Origin: Streptomyces canus
GTDB taxonomy: Bacteria; Actinomycetota; Actinomycetes; Streptomycetales; Streptomycetaceae
Assembly: GCF_030816965.1 (NCBI RefSeq)
Contig: NZ_JAUSYQ010000002.1
Location: forward strand, 3,567,001 to 3,631,000
DNA length: 64,000 nucleotides
Direction: 5' to 3'
This document shows positions 19,676-28,462 of this stretch, piece after piece (within the stretch, counting starts at the first letter, position 1; every line of letters starts with the position of its first letter). The notes below the pieces were generated by a model that saw only the letters and a program-made list of their open reading frames with translations, had not been told where the DNA came from and ran no database searches. A program made the translations under genes and the position numbers.

Positions 19676-20905
19676 ATGGGGACTGACTTGCGCGTGCTGC
19701 GGCAGGACGAATGGGACGAGTGGTACGGCAACCTGATCCGCGCCTTCGGCGGGGTCCCGGAGTCGGCCGAGGAGCAGGAGCTGTGGCGTGAGCTCAGCGT
19801 GGACGACCGGTTCATCGGCTCCTGGGACGGCGAGCGGTGTGTGGGCACGGCGGGGGCGTTCGCCTTCCGGATGACCGTGCCGGGCGGTGCCTCCGTGCCC
19901 GCCGCCGGCGTCACCATGGTCGGCGTGGCCGGCACGCACCGCCGGCGCGGGGTGCTGACCTCGATGATGCGGCGCCAGCTGGACGACGTACGGTCCTGGG
20001 GCGAGCCGCTGGCCGTGCTCACGGCCTCCGAGCCGGTGATCTACGGCCGGTTCGGGTACGGCGCCGCCACCTATCACGTCAACGCCGAGATCGACACGAC
20101 CCGGGTGCGGCTGTCCGTACCGCCCGGCACCGACGACGTACGGCTGCGGTACGCGGCGCCCGCCGACGTGCTCGACGCGTGCGAGGCGGTGTACGCCCGG
20201 CTCGTACCGCGGCGGCCCGGGATGATCGCCCGGGTCCCCGGCTGGGAGCGGCTGTGGCTGCTCGACCCGGAGAGTGACCGGGGCGGCGCCTCACCGCTGC
20301 AGTGCGTGGTCGCGGAGCGGGACGGGGAGGTCGTGGGGTTCGTGCGGTACCGGGTCAAGGCGGACTGGGAGCCGGCCGGGCCCAGGGGCACGGTGGTGGT
20401 CTCCGACCTGGAGGCGCTGGATCCGGCCACGCACGGCGCGCTGTGGCGGTTCCTGTTCGACCTCGACCTCACCTCGCGGATCGACGTGCGGCGGCGGCCG
20501 GTCGACGAGGTCTGGCAGTACCTCGTCTCCGACGTCCGGCGCTGTTCGCTGCTGGTGCGGGACGCGCTGCATGTGCGGCTGGTGGACGTCGGGGCCGCGC
20601 TGGAGGCGCGGACGTATCAGACGCCGGTTGACGTGGTGTTGGAGGTCGAGGACTCGTTCTGCCCCTGGAACTCCGGGCGTTGGCGGCTCAGCGGGGACGC
20701 CAAGGGCGCGTCGTGCGACCGTACGACGGACCCGGCCGATCTCGCCCTGTCCGTACGGGAGTTGGCGGCGGCCTATCTCGGCGGCGTGAGCCTCGCCTCG
20801 CTGGCGGGGGCCGGGCTGGTGCGGGAGATACGGCAGGGGGCGTTGGCCGAGGCGGCGGTGGGGTTCGGGTCGGCGGTGGCGCCCTGGCTGCCGCACGGGT
20901 TCTAG
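19676..20905 (+). CDS. Eis-like GNAT N-acetyltransferase
   Basis: A 409-aa protein with the three-part layout of the Eis family: an N-terminal GNAT domain with the acetyl-CoA loop VGVAGTHRRRGVLTSMM (about 84-100), a second GNAT-like domain, and a C-terminal SCP2-like domain. The segment TASEPVIYGRFGYGAAT is characteristic. It ends in Phe (PWLPHGF), matching the C-terminal carboxylate used as catalytic base in mycobacterial Eis. Family members acetylate amines, including aminoglycosides; the substrate here is unknown. Only 9 bp separate its stop from the convergent nei gene. Confidence 0.9.
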   Translation: MGTDLRVLRQDEWDEWYGNLIRAFGGVPESAEEQELWRELSVDDRFIGSWDGERCVGTAGAFAFRMTVPGGASVPAAGVTMVGVAGTHRRRGVLTSMMRRQLDDVRSWGEPLAVLTASEPVIYGRFGYGAATYHVNAEIDTTRVRLSVPPGTDDVRLRYAAPADVLDACEAVYARLVPRRPGMIARVPGWERLWLLDPESDRGGASPLQCVVAERDGEVVGFVRYRVKADWEPAGPRGTVVVSDLEALDPATHGALWRFLFDLDLTSRIDVRRRPVDEVWQYLVSDVRRCSLLVRDALHVRLVDVGAALEARTYQTPVDVVLEVEDSFCPWNSGRWRLSGDAKGASCDRTTDPADLALSVRELAAAYLGGVSLASLAGAGLVREIRQGALAEAAVGFGSAVAPWLPHGF

Positions 20906-20914
20906 GGCCTGTCG

Positions 20915-21724
20915 TCAGGGTTTCTGGCAGGCCGGGCACCAGAAGAGGTTGCGGGCGGCGAGACCGGCGGTGCGGATCTCGCCGCCACAGATGTGACAGG
21001 GCAGGTCGGCCCTGCGGTACACGTAGACCTCGCCGCCGTGGTCGTCGACGCGGGGCGGGCGGCCCATCGCCTCCGGGGTGTGCTCCGGGCGGACGGTGTC
21101 GATGCGGTTGTTCCGCACGCCCTCCCGCATGAGCTCGACGAGGTCGGTCCAGATCGCGTCCCACTCGGCGGGGGTGATGTCCTTGCCCGCGCAGTACGGG
21201 TCGACGCGGTGACGGAAGAGGACCTCCGCGCGGTAGACGTTGCCTACGCCCGCGATGACCTTCTGGTCCATCAGGAGGGCGGCGATCGTCGTACGGCTGC
21301 GGGAGATCCGCTGGTACGCGGCGTGCGGGTCGGCGTCCTCGCGGAGCGGGTCCGGGCCGAGGCGGTCGTGTATCGACTGTTTCTCGGTGGGGGTGATCAG
21401 GGCGCAGGTCGTGGGGCCGCGGAGGTCGACGTACGCCGTGGTGTTCGCGAGGCGGAGGCGGACCGTGTCGGTGGGTGGGGGTGCAGGGGCCGCGCCGAAG
21501 GTGACCTTGCCGAAGAGGCCGAGGTGGATGTGGACCCAGTCGGTGTCGCGGAAGCCGAGGAAGAGGTGTTTGCCGTGGGCCTCGGTGCGGGTGAGTTCGG
21601 AGCCGGTGAGGAGGGCGGCGGCGTCCGAGAACGTGCCCTGGGGGCTGGTGACGCGGGGGGCTGTGCCGGAGAAGCGGTCCGCGTAGTCCGATGCCAGGCG
21701 ATGGATGGTGTGCCCCTCTGGCAC
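20915..21724 (-). CDS. nei: Fpg/Nei-family DNA glycosylase (endonuclease VIII)
   Basis: A 269-aa base-excision repair enzyme that removes oxidised bases and nicks the AP site. GTG 21724 gives V-PEGHTIHR; after Met removal Pro1 and Glu2 form the catalytic N-terminus. AAGGAG lies 5 nt upstream, which fixes this start against a much longer open frame. The H2TH region contains MDQKVIAGVGNVYRAEVLF. The C-terminal zinc finger is CHIC...CPAC (about 244-267). It lies directly downstream of rpiB, separated by a Streptomyces-type repeat. Confidence 0.94.
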   Translation of the reverse strand: MPEGHTIHRLASDYADRFSGTAPRVTSPQGTFSDAAALLTGSELTRTEAHGKHLFLGFRDTDWVHIHLGLFGKVTFGAAPAPPPTDTVRLRLANTTAYVDLRGPTTCALITPTEKQSIHDRLGPDPLREDADPHAAYQRISRSRTTIAALLMDQKVIAGVGNVYRAEVLFRHRVDPYCAGKDITPAEWDAIWTDLVELMREGVRNNRIDTVRPEHTPEAMGRPPRVDDHGGEVYVYRRADLPCHICGGEIRTAGLAARNLFWCPACQKP

Positions 21725-21744
21725 GGTGGCTCCTTCTTCGTCCG

Positions 21745-21885
21745 CAGGTGGGGCGGGCCATGGGGGTTTCGCCCCCGCCGCCCCTGCCCGTCCCGTCCTC
21801 CAGGGGCCGGCGCCCCTTCGACCCGGCCCCCGCGGCTCCGCCCCCGGGCCCCCGCTCCTCAAGCGCCGGAGGGGTTGAACCGTTA
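21745..21885 (+). repeat. Streptomyces intergenic GC repeat
   Basis: This 140-bp spacer between rpiB and nei consists of nested GC-rich palindromic segments (GGGGGTTTCGCCCCCGCCGCCCC, GGCGCCCCTTCGACCCGGCC and CTCAAGCGCCGGAGGGGTT). I recognise this type from many Streptomyces spacers. It has strong hairpin potential and probably also acts as a transcription terminator. Confidence 0.7.
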
Positions 21886-22368
21886 CTGCTGCGGGTGGTG
21901 CGCCGGGATCGGCGGCAGGTCGCCCGTCGTCTCGTAATCGGCCAGCATGTCGATGCGGCGCTGATGGCGCTCGTCGCCCGAGAACGGCGTCGCGAGGAAG
22001 GTCTCGACGAACTTCGTCGCCTCCTCCGTGGTGTGCATGCGAGCGCCCACCGCGACGACGTTGGCGTTGTTGTGCCGGCGGCCCAGCGACGCGGTCTCCT
22101 CGCTCCAGGCGAGGGCCGCCCGGACGCCCTTGACCTTGTTCGCCGCGATCTGCTCGCCGTTGCCGGAGCCGCCGATCACGATGCCGAGGGCGTCGGGGTC
22201 GGCAGCCGCGCGCTCGGCGGCGCGGAGGCAGAACGGCGGGTAGTCGTCCTGGGCGTCGTAGATGTGGGGACCGCAGTCGACCGGATCGTGACCGGCCGCC
22301 TTGAGCCAGTCGACGAGGTGGTTCTTGAGTTCGAAGCCCGCATGGTCGGAGCCGAGATACACGCGCAT
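21883..22368 (-). CDS. rpiB: Ribose-5-phosphate isomerase B
   Basis: A 161-aa enzyme interconverting ribose-5-P and ribulose-5-P in the pentose phosphate pathway. The N-terminus MRVYLGSDHAGFELK carries the substrate-binding Asp-His pair, and GGSGNGEQIAANKVKGVRAAL is the phosphate-binding/catalytic loop. The position occupied by Cys in E. coli RpiB is Glu here (GNGEQ), the form described for mycobacterial RpiB. ATG 22368 was chosen because the upstream in-frame sequence has no similarity. A D-ribulose-kinase-like gene lies 13 kb away. Confidence 0.95.
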   Translation of the reverse strand: MRVYLGSDHAGFELKNHLVDWLKAAGHDPVDCGPHIYDAQDDYPPFCLRAAERAAADPDALGIVIGGSGNGEQIAANKVKGVRAALAWSEETASLGRRHNNANVVAVGARMHTTEEATKFVETFLATPFSGDERHQRRIDMLADYETTGDLPPIPAHHPQQ

Positions 22369-22573
22369 GGGATGAGTGTGACACGGCTGTTTCAGGGCAG
22401 CAGCCCCGGGTGTCGGCCAGGAAAACCGTGAACCCGACAATGGAACCTCAAGGAAACCTCAAGTAACAATCTGGATTCAAAGGTTCACGAACTTCTTCGC
22501 CTCCGATTCACTGGACCGACCCGTACACCGCTCGTACGGGAACCCCACCACCCGGCACGAAGGAATTCCCCGT

Positions 22574-23986
22574 ATGACTGGTCTCCAGGCCGGACTCAAG
22601 AACCGTCATCTCTCGATGATCGCCATCGGCGGTGTCATCGGAGCGGGCCTTTTCGTGGGCTCCAGCTCCGGTATCGCCACCGCCGGACCCGGCATCCTGC
22701 TGTCGTACGCGCTCGTCGGCACGCTGGTCGTCCTCGTGATGCGGATGCTCGGTGAGATGTCCGCCGCGAATCCGAACTCCGGTTCCTTCTCGGCGCACGC
22801 CGACCGGGCGCTGGGGCGCTGGGCCGGTTTCTCCATCGGCTGGCTGTACTGGTTCTTCTGGGTCGTCGTGCTCGCCGTCGAGGCGACCGCCGGTGCCAAG
22901 ATCCTCGAAGGGTGGATACCCGCCGTACCGCAGTGGGGGTGGGCGCTGATCGTGATGGTGGTGCTGACCGCCACCAACCTCGTCTCCGTCGGGTCCTACG
23001 GTGAGTTCGAGTTCTGGTTCGCCGGAATCAAGGTCGTGGCGATCGGGGCGTTCATCGTCATCGGTCTGCTCGCCGTGTTCGGTGTCCTGCCCGGCGTCGA
23101 CGCCGACCAGGCGGGGCTCTCCAACCTGACCGACCACAGCGGCTTCCTGCCCCACGGGCCCGGGGCCATCCTCACCGGTGTACTGCTCGTCGTCTTCTCC
23201 TTCATGGGCAGCGAGATCGCGACGCTCGCCGCCGGTGAGTCGGAGGACCCGCAGCGGGCCGTGACCAAGTCGACCAACAGCATCATCTGGCGTATCGCGG
23301 TCTTCTACCTCGGCTCGATCTTCGTCGTGGTCACCCTGCTGCCGTGGGACTCCAAGTCCATTCAGGACGACGGCTCCTACGTCGCCGCGCTCGACTCCCT
23401 CGGGATTGCGCACGCCGGTCAGATCATGAACTTCATCGTGCTGACCTCGGTGCTGTCCTGTCTCAACTCCGGCCTCTACACGGCCTCCCGGATGGCGTTC
23501 TCGCTCGGCGAGCGGGGAGACGCGCCCAAGGCGTTCGCGCGGGTCAACGGCCGGGGTGTGCCGATGGCCGCGATCCTCGCGTCGGTGGTGTTCGGCTTCG
23601 TCGCCGTCTTCTTCAACTACCTCTCCCCCGACAAGATCTTCCTCTTCCTCGTCAACTCCTCCGGTGCGGTGGCCCTGTTCGTGTGGCTGGTCATCTGCTT
23701 CTCGCAGCTGCGGATGCGGAAGATCATCCAGGCCGAGGCGCCGGAGAAGCTGGTCGTGAAGATGTGGCTGTACCCGTATCTGACCTGGGCGACGGCCGCG
23801 TTGATCGTGTTCGTGCTCGCGTACATGCTGACCGACACGGAGCACGACGGGCGGGAGACCGTGCTGCTGTCGCTGCTCGTCGCGGCGGTGGTGCTGGTCA
23901 TCGCCGTGGTGAAGGAGAAGGCCGGGCGCGGGCGGGCGGGTGCCGCCTCGGCCGGTGAGGTGACGGACAAGGTCTCCGTGGGCTGA
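22574..23986 (+). CDS. APC-family amino-acid permease (GABA/Ans/aromatic type)
   Basis: 470 aa, twelve predicted membrane helices. The N-terminus LKNRHLSMIAIGGVIGAGLFVGSSSGI and the MRMLGEMSAANPNSGSFSAHA and FEFWFAGIKVVAI blocks define the amino-acid transporter (AAT) branch of the APC family, with GabP-, AnsP- and PheP-like members. The C-terminal tail is cytoplasmic and basic. A close paralogue lies at 31526-32911. The promoter region (22441-22573) contains a direct repeat CCTCAAG-N4-CCTCAAG. A terminator follows at 24001. Confidence 0.92.
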   Translation: MTGLQAGLKNRHLSMIAIGGVIGAGLFVGSSSGIATAGPGILLSYALVGTLVVLVMRMLGEMSAANPNSGSFSAHADRALGRWAGFSIGWLYWFFWVVVLAVEATAGAKILEGWIPAVPQWGWALIVMVVLTATNLVSVGSYGEFEFWFAGIKVVAIGAFIVIGLLAVFGVLPGVDADQAGLSNLTDHSGFLPHGPGAILTGVLLVVFSFMGSEIATLAAGESEDPQRAVTKSTNSIIWRIAVFYLGSIFVVVTLLPWDSKSIQDDGSYVAALDSLGIAHAGQIMNFIVLTSVLSCLNSGLYTASRMAFSLGERGDAPKAFARVNGRGVPMAAILASVVFGFVAVFFNYLSPDKIFLFLVNSSGAVALFVWLVICFSQLRMRKIIQAEAPEKLVVKMWLYPYLTWATAALIVFVLAYMLTDTEHDGRETVLLSLLVAAVVLVIAVVKEKAGRGRAGAASAGEVTDKVSVG

Positions 23987-24000
23987 ACAGGCGTGTGACC

Positions 24001-24034
24001 GGGGCCCCGTGGCGTTGTGCCGCGGGGCCCTTCG
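24001..24034 (+). terminator. Terminator of the first permease gene
   Basis: A GC-rich hairpin, GGGCCCCGTGGC / GCCGCGGGGCCC (one mismatch), with loop GTTGT, 15 bp past the permease stop and followed by TTCG. Confidence 0.75.
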
Positions 24035-24115
24035 CGTGTGCGTTGTGCGTTCTGCGTTCGCGTGCGCTGCTGACGGAGTGGGACCGGTGCCGGTGGATCT
24101 GGAATGAGTACGCGA

Positions 24116-24162
24116 AAGAGGCTCGCCGAGTCGGAGTCGCGGTACGACCCGGCGAGCCTCTT
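24116..24162 (-). terminator. Terminator of bioY
   Basis: A perfect 13-bp inverted repeat (AAGAGGCTCGCCG / CGGCGAGCCTCTT) around a 21-nt loop, 12 bp downstream of the bioY stop and facing the permease terminator. Confidence 0.7.
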
Positions 24163-24173
24163 CGGGAGGCGTG

Positions 24174-24749
24174 TCAGCGCTTGACGAGCTTCCAGGCGGT
24201 GGGGAGCACGCCCATCGCCAGAGCGGCCTTGAGGGCGTCACCGAGGAGGAACGGGGTGAGGCCGGCCGCGATCGCGGCGGAGGCCGACAGGTCGGCGGCG
24301 TAGGCGAGGTAGGGGACGCCGATGGCGTAGATGATCGCCTCGCCGACCAGCATCGTGCCCGCCGTGCGCAGGAGCGAGCGGTCGGCACCGCGGCGGGCCA
24401 GGGCGCCGACGGCGGCGGAGGCGAGGATCATGCCGAGGATGTAGCCGAAGGAGACGGAGATCCCGGAGGTGCCCTGGGCGAACAACGGGAGACCGGCGAG
24501 GCCTGCCACCGCGTACAGGGCGAGGGAGGCGACACCGCGGCGGGCGCCGAGGGTCGTGCCGACGAGCAGCGCGGCGAAGGTCTGGCCGGTCACCGGCACC
24601 GGGGAGCCCGGCACGGGCACGGAGAGCTGCGCGGCGAGGCCGGTGAGCGCGGCGCCGCCGACCACGAGCGCGACGTCCCGGACGCGGGAGGCGGGGATCA
24701 GGTCGGCGAGAACCTGGCCGGTGCGAAGGGGGGCGACGGCGGTGCTCAT
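24174..24749 (-). CDS. bioY: Biotin transporter substrate-binding subunit BioY
   Basis: 191 aa, six membrane segments. The family block SVPVPGSPVPVTGQTFAALLVGTTLGARRG, with its P-V-T-G-Q-T core, and FGYILGMILAS are diagnostic of the BioY S-component of ECF biotin importers. No bioM/bioN partner is adjacent; the energy-coupling module may be shared, or BioY may act alone. It has its own terminator and is probably monocistronic. Confidence 0.93.
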   Translation of the reverse strand: MSTAVAPLRTGQVLADLIPASRVRDVALVVGGAALTGLAAQLSVPVPGSPVPVTGQTFAALLVGTTLGARRGVASLALYAVAGLAGLPLFAQGTSGISVSFGYILGMILASAAVGALARRGADRSLLRTAGTMLVGEAIIYAIGVPYLAYAADLSASAAIAAGLTPFLLGDALKAALAMGVLPTAWKLVKR

Positions 24750-25020
24750 GGGGACTCCGCGAGGGTGTGAACGGCGGGGGACGTCGTGACGCTATCCCAG
24801 CGCGCTCCGGCCGATCACCGTCAGCGCCCGACAAAGCGGGGAACGGGGGCTTGGTGGGCTCCCGACAAAGAGTGCCGGTTACACCGGGTTCGGCGTGACC
24901 CTTGTCACGGAGGTGAGGTGGTCGGGGATACGGGGGCCTGTTTCTCGCCGCTGTGGGGAATCTCCAAACGAATCCTAGCGGTCTGGTGGGATTCACCGTT
25001 CCTGACCTACTCTTCCAGTC
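24750..25020. other. bioY / sulfur-locus divergent spacer
   Basis: 271 bp between divergently read units. Apart from a good -10-like hexamer at 25008-25013 just before the leader ORF, I see no clear operator, riboswitch or gene. Confidence 0.4.
25008..25020 (+). promoter_or_regulatory. -10 element for a leaderless leader-peptide ORF
   Basis: TACTCT (25008-25013) fits the actinobacterial TANNNT -10 consensus. It ends 7 nt before ATG 25021, the spacing seen at leaderless transcripts that begin at the start codon. No Shine-Dalgarno sequence precedes the ATG. The -35 element is not recognisable. Confidence 0.5.
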
Positions 25021-25107
25021 ATGGTCGCCCAGTCCCGGTACTTCTCGTCGCGTCGCCACGTCGATCTGCGACGTGTGGGCACGGCCGTCTGTCGCCGTCC
25101 GGCGTGA
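25021..25107 (+). CDS. Putative leader peptide of the sulfur locus
   Basis: A 28-codon ORF whose middle reads SRRHVDLRRVGTAVCRR. The R-x-H-V-D-L-x-R-V-x-x-A-x-C pattern is that of the short peptides annotated as putative leader peptides before sulfur and cysteine metabolism genes in Streptomyces. It ends 64 bp before the ROK gene and appears leaderless. Its role is inferred: ribosome progress through Cys, Arg and Pro codons near the end could control read-through into the downstream genes. Confidence 0.7.
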   Translation: MVAQSRYFSSRRHVDLRRVGTAVCRRPA

Positions 25108-25171
25108 GGCGGGCTCCGGCACGCCTCATCCTCCGAGACGTGTCGGCCCCCGTTCCCGAGGACGGTCTTCC

Positions 25172-26395
25172 ATGCCCCGTACCGAGGCACCCCCTGTCAC
25201 CCCGACTCCCATGTCCCGGCGCCGGACCAGCGCCAGCGTGGTCCTGCGGTCCGTGCTGGAGCACGGCCCGGTGGCCCGCAGCACCATCTCCCGGCTGACC
25301 GGGCTGTCCCCGGCCTCCGTCACCGACTACTGCGCCCGCTTCAGCGAGCTCGGGCTGATCCGCGAGTCGGCCGCGCCCCGGCGGTCGAACGGCGTGGGGC
25401 GCCCGCACGTCCCCGTCGACCTGGACGACTCACGGTTCGTGGTCGGCGGCGTGCACGTGGCGGTGCCGTACACCACGGTCGCGCTGCTCGATCTGCGCGG
25501 CCGGGTGCTGGCGCACCGCGAGCTGAAGCACGAACACACCGCTCCCGAGCCGGTGTTGGCGCGGGCCGCCGAAGCGCTCGGGGCCCTGCTGGACGCCGCC
25601 CCCGGCTGCCGGCCGCTCGGCGTCGGCGTGGCCGTCGGCGGCTGGGTGGACCGGGACTCCGGGACCGTCGTCGAGCACCCGCTGCTGGGCTGGCACGAGG
25701 TGCCGGTACGGGAGGTACTGGGCGCCCGCACCGGGCTGCCGGTCCATGTGGACGGGCATGCGCGGGCGTTGGTCAACGCGGAGCGGCTGTTCGGGCGGGC
25801 GCGCGGCAGCCGGAGCGTGCTGCACCTGTTCGTCGGCAACGTGGTGGACGCGGCGTTCGCCACCAACGACGAGGTGCACCACGGGCCGCGCTCGCAGGCG
25901 GGCGCCATCGCCCATCTGCCGGTGCCGGGCGGCACCGAGCCCTGCGCGTGCGGCCGGACCGGCTGCCTCCAGGCCGAGTTGAGCGAGCGGACGCTGTGCC
26001 GGCGGGCCCGGCAGGCGGAGGTCATCGAGGGCGGCAATCCGATGCATGTGGTCGCGGCTGCGGCCGCGGGCGATCCGGAGGCGGTACGGCTGCTGGTGGA
26101 GCGTGCGGGTGCCGTCGGACGGGCGGCACGGCTGCTGCTGGACATGCTGAACCCGGAGACGGTCGTGGTGACCGAGATCGGTGTCATGCACCGGCAGGAC
26201 TGCCTCGCCGCCCTGCGCGAGGGGGTCGGCGGCGAACGCGCGACGTCCGTGATGCCCACGGGTTTCCCGAATTCCGTACTCGCCGTGGCGGGCGGTGCGG
26301 TGGCCCTCGACGTGCTCTACCGGGATCCGCTCACCCTCTCCCACCTGAGCGGAATTAATTCAGAAACTCCGAATGTTGACAGAGCCTCCGCATGA
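25172..26395 (+). CDS. ROK-family transcriptional regulator
   Basis: 407 aa. The N-terminal winged helix (about 15-70) contains STISRLTGLSPASVTDYCARF. The ROK domain has the zinc-binding motif CACGRTGCLQAE and the VGGWVDRDSG and VDGHARALVNAERLFG blocks. The start is ATG 25172, with GAGGACGG about 9 nt upstream. It is preceded by one leader ORF and ends inside the promoter of a second. The position suggests that it controls the downstream sulfonate genes. ROK regulators usually bind sugars, so its ligand here is unclear. Confidence 0.88.
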   Translation: MPRTEAPPVTPTPMSRRRTSASVVLRSVLEHGPVARSTISRLTGLSPASVTDYCARFSELGLIRESAAPRRSNGVGRPHVPVDLDDSRFVVGGVHVAVPYTTVALLDLRGRVLAHRELKHEHTAPEPVLARAAEALGALLDAAPGCRPLGVGVAVGGWVDRDSGTVVEHPLLGWHEVPVREVLGARTGLPVHVDGHARALVNAERLFGRARGSRSVLHLFVGNVVDAAFATNDEVHHGPRSQAGAIAHLPVPGGTEPCACGRTGCLQAELSERTLCRRARQAEVIEGGNPMHVVAAAAAGDPEAVRLLVERAGAVGRAARLLLDMLNPETVVVTEIGVMHRQDCLAALREGVGGERATSVMPTGFPNSVLAVAGGAVALDVLYRDPLTLSHLSGINSETPNVDRASA

Positions 26396-26405
26396 CCGCG
26401 AACAT
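26376..26405 (+). promoter_or_regulatory. Promoter candidate overlapping the ROK 3' end
   Basis: A perfect -35 TTGACA (26376-26381) and GAACAT (26400-26405), 18 bp apart. The second hexamer ends 7 nt before ATG 26413. The arrangement fits a leaderless start for the Cys-rich leader ORF and would give the transporter genes their own promoter. Confidence 0.5.
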
Positions 26406-26412
26406 CCTGTTC

Positions 26413-26451
26413 ATGAGCCCGCACCTGTACTGTCGCACCCTTTGTTGCTGA
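26413..26451 (+). CDS. Cys-rich leader peptide before the ABC transporter
   Basis: A 12-codon ORF, MSPHLYCRTLCC, containing three Cys and ending Cys-Cys-stop. It has no Shine-Dalgarno sequence and lies 98 bp upstream of the substrate-binding protein gene. The frame can also be read from ATG 26392, which overlaps the ROK stop as ATGA. Short poly-cysteine leader ORFs are known in mycobacteria as cysteine-responsive attenuators, and the match in position, Cys content and pathway makes the same role likely here (inference). Confidence 0.6.
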   Translation: MSPHLYCRTLCC

Positions 26452-26549
26452 CACGCTGCCCCGCGTGACGCGCTCATTTCCCCTGCGTTGATTTTCCTTC
26501 TTCGTGCTTTCCCCTGCGCTGTTCCGGCGCTGATTCCGGGAGCTCTCCC

Positions 26550-27617
26550 ATGCCTGTTTCCCGTACGTCCGGCATCGACCGGCGTCTGTTCCTCTCCTCG
26601 ATCCTCGGTGCCGCGGCCGGCGTCGCCGGGCTCAGCGGCTGCGCCGGAAGCAGTGCCGCCGCAGACAGCAAGGACGCCCTGTCCGCCCCGCTCGCCGCGA
26701 AGGTCCCGGCGGGTACCAGCCTGAAGATCGCCTCGTATCTCGGCATCCAGCAACTCCAGTTGAAACTGGGCAAGTTGGGTGCGCTTCCGTTCAAGGTGTC
26801 GAGCTGGCCCAATATCGCCGCCGGGCCCGATGTCATCAACGCCTTCCGCGCGGGTTCCCTGGATGTCGCCACCAACGCGGGTATTCCGCCGATCCAGGCG
26901 CACTACCAGGGATTCGACGCGAAGATCGTCGCCATCAACATCACCCGCAAACCGAGCTATCTCTTCGTCACCAAGCCCGGCAGCGACATCCGCACGGTCG
27001 AGGACTTCAAGGGAAAGCGGCTCGCTTTCTCCCAGGGCCAGGCCCAAGGCGTCGTCCTCCTGCGGGCGTTGAAGAAGGCCGGCATCGCGTACGACGAGGT
27101 CAAGCTCGTCCCGCTGACCAGCAACCAGTTCTTCACCGCTCTGCAGTCGGGGCAGGTGGACGTCGCGCCGCTCGCCAACAGCCAGGCGCCCGCCTACCTG
27201 TCGCAGTACGAGGCCAAGGGCGCCCACGCCGTGACCACCGACGTCGTCGACCTGCTCACCCTGCTGTGGGCGCCGACCTCCGTACTGGCCGACTCCGCGA
27301 AGGCCGCCGCAGTCGCCGCCTACATCCCGTACTGGGCCAAGGGCCAGGTGTGGGCGTACGAGAACCCCGACATCTGGAACGAGCAGTTCTACGTCAAGAC
27401 GCAGAACCTGACCCTCGCCCAGGCCAAGGCGGTCACCGCGCTCGCCAACAAGCCGCTGTTCCCGCCGAGTTGGGGCGAGGCGATCACGTGGGAGCAGGAG
27501 ACCGCGGATCTGCTGGCGGCGGGCGGCTTCGTGAAGAAGTTCGACGTGGGCGACCTCTTCGACCACCGCTTCGAGGGCATCGCCGCGAAGTCCGTGGCCG
27601 CGGAGTACCGGAGGTGA
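26550..27617 (+). CDS. Sulfonate-type ABC transporter substrate-binding lipoprotein
   Basis: 355 aa. The N-terminus [22 protein letters not shown] combines a twin-arginine motif with a lipobox (LSGC), so it is probably a Tat-exported lipoprotein. The mature part follows the SsuA/NrtA-like fold: [17 protein letters not shown] and [18 protein letters not shown] are typical substrate-binding segments. It delivers alkanesulfonates, taurine-like compounds or related organosulfur substrates to the permease encoded next. Its TGA stop is overlapped by the GTG codon of the next frame. Confidence 0.88.
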   Translation: MPVSRTSGIDRRLFLSSILGAAAGVAGLSGCAGSSAAADSKDALSAPLAAKVPAGTSLKIASYLGIQQLQLKLGKLGALPFKVSSWPNIAAGPDVINAFRAGSLDVATNAGIPPIQAHYQGFDAKIVAINITRKPSYLFVTKPGSDIRTVEDFKGKRLAFSQGQAQGVVLLRALKKAGIAYDEVKLVPLTSNQFFTALQSGQVDVAPLANSQAPAYLSQYEAKGAHAVTTDVVDLLTLLWAPTSVLADSAKAAAVAAYIPYWAKGQVWAYENPDIWNEQFYVKTQNLTLAQAKAVTALANKPLFPPSWGEAITWEQETADLLAAGGFVKKFDVGDLFDHRFEGIAAKSVAAEYRR

Positions 27618-27622
27618 GCGCC

Positions 27623-28462
27623 GTGACCACGACCGAAGCCGCCGTCACGGTCGCCCCGGCGAAGGGCACGCCCCAGGTCCGCAGGCGCCGTCGGCTCTCC
27701 CCCGGCAGGCGGCTGCCCGCCGCCCGGCTCGCCGGGCCGGTCCTCCTCCTCGCGCTGTGGGCCGCCGCCTCCGCCGCCGGACAGCTCGACCCGGCCGCGA
27801 TCCCGGCACCCTGGACGGTGGTGAGGACGGGCGCCCATCTGTGGACCGACGGGACCCTGCCCACCGACATCCTGACCTCGCTCCAGCGGGCGGCGACCGG
27901 CTTCGCGATCGGGCTCGTCGCCGGGGTCGTGCTGGCCCTGGCCTCCGGTCTCAGCCGGGCCGGCGAGGCGCTGATCGACGGGACGGTCAGTCTCAACCGG
28001 GCGATCCCGACCCTCGGTCTGATCCCGCTGTTCATCCTCTGGCTGGGCATCGGCGAGACCTTCAAGGTCGCGATCATCGCGATCGTCGTCTACATCCCGA
28101 TCTATCTGAACACCCATGCCGCGCTCTCCGGCATCGACCACCGCTTCGTCGAACTCGCCGAGGTGCAGGGGCTGTCGAGGTTCGCCTTCGTACGGCAGAT
28201 CGTCGTCCCCGGCGCGCTGCCCGGATTCTTCGTGGGCCTGCGGCTCGGCGTCACCGGCTCCTGGCTGGGCCTGGTCGTCCTGGAGCAGATCAACGCCACC
28301 AGCGGACTCGGCTACATGATGTTCCAGGCCCAGAACTACGGCCAGAGCGATGTGATCCTCGTCGGTCTCGTCGTCTACGGCGTCTTCGGCCTGGTCTCCG
28401 ACAGCGCGGTCCGTCTCGTCGAACGGAAGGTGCTGTCATGGCGACGCACACTGAGCAACTGA
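27623..28462 (+). CDS. ssuC: Sulfonate-type ABC transporter permease
   Basis: 279 aa, six membrane helices. The cytoplasmic loop [43 protein letters not shown] is the EAA motif that contacts the ATPase. The first 35 residues are a basic extension. The start is set at GTG 27623 because GGAGG (27610-27614) lies 8 nt upstream; GTG 27614 is the alternative. The 3' end overlaps the ATPase gene by 25 bp. Confidence 0.9.
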   Translation: MTTTEAAVTVAPAKGTPQVRRRRRLSPGRRLPAARLAGPVLLLALWAAASAAGQLDPAAIPAPWTVVRTGAHLWTDGTLPTDILTSLQRAATGFAIGLVAGVVLALASGLSRAGEALIDGTVSLNRAIPTLGLIPLFILWLGIGETFKVAIIAIVVYIPIYLNTHAALSGIDHRFVELAEVQGLSRFAFVRQIVVPGALPGFFVGLRLGVTGSWLGLVVLEQINATSGLGYMMFQAQNYGQSDVILVGLVVYGVFGLVSDSAVRLVERKVLSWRRTLSN

